The translations under genes and the position numbers were made by a program. Below are positions 7,774 through 8,393 of a stretch of DNA of 8,393 nt, one piece after another (positions within the stretch are counted from its first letter, which is position 1; every line of letters starts with the position of its first letter). The notes under the pieces were generated by a model. The model was not told the DNA's origin, made no database searches, and saw only the letters and a program-made list of their open reading frames with translations. This stretch comes from Melioribacteraceae bacterium (lineage in GTDB: Bacteria > Bacteroidota > Ignavibacteria > Ignavibacteriales > Melioribacteraceae): contig JALWEC010000379.1 in assembly GCA_027036655.1 (NCBI GenBank), forward strand, positions 1 through 8,393, in the 5' to 3' direction.

Positions 7774-7811
7774 TCTGTTTAAATTGGACAATTGTATCTA
7801 CTAAATTAAAT

Positions 7812-7842
7812 AAAAAAACCGTCTTGAAAAAGACGGTTTTTC
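7812..7842 (-). terminator. Intrinsic terminator of frr
   Basis: A perfect 12-bp stem (7814-7825 with 7830-7841) closes on the four-base loop GAAA. Its core is ACCGTCTT pairing with AAGACGGT. It lies 28 nt past the frr stop and is followed on the - strand by a U run (complement of 7812-7818). A T run also follows on the + strand, but no + strand gene reads into it. It separates the frr transcript from maeB. Confidence 0.9.
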
Positions 7843-7869
7843 TTTATTGCCAACTTTTTTAAATTAATT

Positions 7870-8393
7870 TTAGATTTCCATAATATCTTTCTCTTTTTCG
7901 GCAAGAATTTCATCAATTTTTTTGATGTATTTATCCGTTAATTTCTGAACTTCATCTTCAAAATCATGCATCATATCTTCGGAAATCTCTTTGTTTTTTT
8001 CCTGCCGTTTTAAGTGGTCGTTTGCATCGCGTCTTACGTTCCGGACGGCAATTTTTGCATCTTCGGCAAATTTTTTAACTAACTTAACCAAATCTTTTCT
8101 CCTCTCTTCAGTCAGCGGCGGAATCGGGATGCGTAAATTTGTTCCGTCGCTTTGCGGATTTAATCCCAACTCAGCCTGCAAAATGGCTTTATCAACCTTA
8201 TCCACCATACTTTTATCCCACGGAGTAATAGAAAGCGTATGGGCATCAAGCACAGAAACATTGCCGACTTGGTTAATCGGCGTCATTGTTCCGTAATAAT
8301 CCACTTTAATTCCGTCAAGTAGCGCGGTTGTAGCTTTTCCGGTTCTTACTTTGGAAATCTCATGTTTAAATGCTTCAACCGATTTTTCCATCC
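7870..8393 (-). CDS. frr: Ribosome recycling factor (N-terminus outside window)
   Basis: RRF works with EF-G and GTP to split the post-termination ribosome so that its subunits can be reused. The visible 173 residues cover nearly the whole of the roughly 185-residue family. They include [62 protein letters not shown] with its conserved arginines, and [28 protein letters not shown]. Long charged helices at the start and end form the three-helix arm, with the small beta domain between them. The Met encoded at 8391-8389 aligns with an internal Met of relatives, so about 10-13 codons and the true start lie beyond the right edge. In many genomes frr follows pyrH, which could lie just outside. A strong terminator follows the stop. 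Confidence 0.97.
   Translation of the reverse strand, partial: MEKSVEAFKHEISKVRTGKATTALLDGIKVDYYGTMTPINQVGNVSVLDAHTLSITPWDKSMVDKVDKAILQAELGLNPQSDGTNLRIPIPPLTEERRKDLVKLVKKFAEDAKIAVRNVRRDANDHLKRQEKNKEISEDMMHDFEDEVQKLTDKYIKKIDEILAEKEKDIMEI

Noticed and set aside
7762..7791. TTG start giving maeB ten extra N-terminal residues
   Set aside because: The extension contains the Shine-Dalgarno site for the ATG at 7761, and the extra residues are not expected in MaeB proteins.

Overview
The window looks like ordinary chromosomal DNA from a Gram-negative bacterium of low to moderate GC, most likely of the Bacteroidota / Chlorobi / Ignavibacteria assemblage. Three things suggest this: an outer-membrane Omp85 barrel protein, a promoter upstream of rplU that matches the Bacteroidota pattern (TTTG, about 20 nt, TAnnTTTG), and several genes with no Shine-Dalgarno sequence. 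The malate dehydrogenase also resembles the Chlorobi-type LDH-like enzymes as I remember them. The assignment is inference; no marker was aligned. Coding density is high, no intergenic gap reaches 300 bases, and I see no mobile element, tRNA, rRNA or CRISPR array.

Layout, left to right. (1) The 3' part of mdh (+, start outside the window) ends at a bidirectional terminator. It shares this with the convergent ribosomal pair rplU-rpmA (L21, L27; -). (2) A roughly 110-base AT-rich intergenic region separates rplU from a divergent gene for a cytoplasmic patatin-like phospholipase (+). (3) Tail to tail with the patatin gene lies a two-gene envelope operon on the - strand: a membrane-anchored YkuD-fold protein, overlapping by 11 nt an Omp85 protein with three apparent POTRA domains (TamA/BamA-like). 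(4) Next is maeB (-), a malic enzyme fused to a phosphotransacetylase-like regulatory domain, with its own terminator. (5) At the right edge is frr (-, ribosome recycling factor, N-terminus outside the window), separated from maeB by a strong terminator.

Functionally the window mixes translation genes (rplU, rpmA, frr), malate metabolism (mdh to oxaloacetate, maeB to pyruvate) and envelope biogenesis (YkuD-like protein, Omp85 protein, perhaps the phospholipase). The most unusual observation is that the YkuD-fold protein seems to have lost both catalytic residues of L,D-transpeptidases: the Cys position is Ser and the His position is Glu. It still sits in a translationally overlapping operon with an outer-membrane assembly factor. 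I did not find a convincing new multi-gene system; most of the window is housekeeping.
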